Below, in pieces: positions 45,476 through 46,184 of a stretch of 46,184 nt of DNA. The DNA is taken from positions 1 to 46,184 of the forward strand of contig NZ_MXPU01000028.1 in assembly GCF_002204185.1 (NCBI RefSeq). The letters are read 5' to 3'. This DNA comes from Rhizobium esperanzae (lineage in GTDB: Bacteria > Pseudomonadota > Alphaproteobacteria > Rhizobiales > Rhizobiaceae). The stretch's first letter is position 1, and every line of letters begins with the position of its first letter. Below the pieces are notes generated by a model. That model worked only from the letters and a program-made list of their open reading frames with translations. It did not search any database and was not told the DNA's origin. The translations under genes and the position numbers were made by a program.

Positions 45476-45889
45476 ATGGGCCGGCCTGGCGTCGACTTCC
45501 CGGGCCTTGGCGTCGGTTTGGTGATCCTGCGCCAAGGCAGGATCCTTCTCTACAAGCGCATGCGCCCGCCTGAAGCCGGCTACTGGAACATCGTCGGCGG
45601 CAAGGTCGATCACATGGAGCCGGCTGAAGAAGCTGCGCGCCGCGAGGCCGAAGAAGAAACCGGCCTCACGATCGGCCGGATCGAGCGCATCGGCATGACC
45701 GAACAGATCATCGATGCCGACCGCCAGCACTGGATCTCCATCCTTTATCTCGCGCGCGACGTCGATGGCGAGCCGCAATTGACCGAGCCGGACAAGCTTT
45801 CGGATTTTAGCTGGTTTCCCTTGACCGATTTGCCTGAGCCGCTGTCAGCCTTCACCAAGGCGGCGATCGCAGCCTTGCCGCCAGGCTAG
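45476..45889 (+). CDS. NUDIX hydrolase
   Basis: A 137-residue NUDIX protein with an exact Nudix box: GGKVDHMEPAEEAARREAEE followed by TGL (Gx5Ex7REUxEExGU). It hydrolyses nucleoside-diphosphate-linked compounds, but the substrate is not defined. The core LYKRMRPPEAGYWNIVGGK and an Asp-rich C-terminal half are ordinary for nucleotide-sanitising members. It is 7 bp downstream of the helicase and probably co-transcribed. The IS element begins immediately after its stop, so the gene's natural terminator may have been displaced. Confidence 0.9.
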   Translation: MGRPGVDFPGLGVGLVILRQGRILLYKRMRPPEAGYWNIVGGKVDHMEPAEEAARREAEEETGLTIGRIERIGMTEQIIDADRQHWISILYLARDVDGEPQLTEPDKLSDFSWFPLTDLPEPLSAFTKAAIAALPPG

Positions 45890-45914
45890 ATGTTTGATCC
45901 CAGGCTTTGATGGG

Positions 45915-45943
45915 GCATCCTTGTCTTCCGAATCAAAGGATGC
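45915..45943 (+). promoter_or_regulatory. Fold-back hairpin covering the transposase ribosome-binding site
   Basis: GCATCCTT (45915-45922) pairs with AAGGATGC (45936-45943). The right arm contains the AAGGA that would serve ATG 45947. Transcripts entering from the NUDIX gene would include both arms and mask the site, a known way for IS elements to limit read-through expression. Confidence 0.55.
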
Positions 45944-45946
45944 GTT

Positions 45947-46184
45947 ATGGGCCAGGTTCTTCATGGGAGCGCCACGACGACAGAGGCAGTCCGTCGAGCG
46001 ATACAACATAGTCAAGAGAGCCTGAGGACGCTTTCGAAGCGTTATGGGATCAATCAGAAGACCGTCGCCAAGTGGCGGAAGCGGTCCTCTGTTGCGGACC
46101 TTCCGACCGGCCCGAAAGAGCCTAGATCGACGGTGCTCTCCGTCGAGGAGGAGGCTGTTATCGTTGCCTTTCGCCGGTATACGC
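45947..46184 (+). CDS. IS481-like transposase, N-terminal part (cut by window edge)
   Basis: The open frame starts at ATG 45947 and continues beyond the window; 79 codons are visible. It begins MGQVLHGSATTTEAVRRAIQ, followed by a helix-turn-helix (TLSKRYGINQKTVAKWRKR) and a PTGPKEPRSTVLSVEEEA segment. This is the N-terminus of IS481-family DDE transposases. The IS end is probably near 45891 (TGTTTGATCCCAGGC), right after the NUDIX stop. AAAGGA lies 7 nt before the start, inside a hairpin. Confidence 0.85.
   Translation, partial: MGQVLHGSATTTEAVRRAIQHSQESLRTLSKRYGINQKTVAKWRKRSSVADLPTGPKEPRSTVLSVEEEAVIVAFRRYT

Overview
The window looks like chromosomal DNA of a fast-growing rhizobium (Rhizobium etli/leguminosarum type). 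This rests on the GC-rich codon use, the protein sequences (PccA, the Suf set, GcvT, the DEAD-box helicase), a RirA/Irr-type iron-control region ahead of the suf genes, a RIME-like mosaic repeat and the TTG/GTG starts. It is mostly housekeeping DNA, with a transposase fragment at each edge: the C-terminus of an IS1182-like transposase at the left and the N-terminus of an IS481-like transposase at the right.

Left part (0.3-16.3 kb). An isoprenylcysteine-methyltransferase-like membrane protein and a tRNA-Leu(GAG) lie on the minus strand. lipB, an EamA-type transporter, an unknown protein, pccA, frmA, an ElaA-type acetyltransferase, a UPF0178 protein and the guanidinium exporter gdx follow on the plus strand. 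gdx is preceded by what reads as a guanidine-II (mini-ykkC) riboswitch: two hairpins with ACGR loops and a Shine-Dalgarno sequence that can be masked. A minus-strand block runs crcB, a RluA-family pseudouridine synthase, a HAD phosphatase, an ATP12-type F1-ATPase chaperone, a lipoprotein, pccB and doxX. A copper module follows: a small secreted CxxC protein and a YcnI-PCu(A)C fusion with a His/Met-rich linker.

Middle (16.4-31.3 kb). A tandem glycine riboswitch precedes gcvT-gcvH-gcvP. Next come a GH25 muramidase lipoprotein, an orphan FlgC-like mini-protein and an unknown secreted protein. The minus-strand Fe-S operon reads iscS-like desulfurase, sufB, sufC, sufD, sufS, sufT, sufA. Its control region has an Irr-type box and a TGA-N9-TCA iron box placed on a plausible promoter. 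The operon is interrupted between sufB and sufC by a compact 432-bp cassette: one small GIY-YIG nuclease gene bounded almost to the base by perfect 35-bp inverted repeats, each itself a REP-like hairpin. This is the most interesting structure in the window and resembles a minimal mobile or domesticated nuclease/palindrome unit.

Right part (31.3-46.2 kb). An alpha/beta hydrolase, a RimJ/RimL-like acetyltransferase overlapping anmK, and tyrS come first. A 277-bp RIME-like nested-palindrome element sits between the tyrS stop codon and a strong terminator. Then come a small secreted protein, a GH13 trehalose-synthase-like enzyme, a 1132-residue AsmA/YhdP-like protein, a PrxQ-type peroxiredoxin coupled to a DUF455 ferritin-like protein, a membrane-anchored M23 peptidase with a CtrA-like half-site upstream, a DEAD-box RNA helicase, a NUDIX hydrolase and the edge IS element. 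No CRISPR array, prophage or rRNA was seen. Family names are from recognition of motifs; no database search was run.
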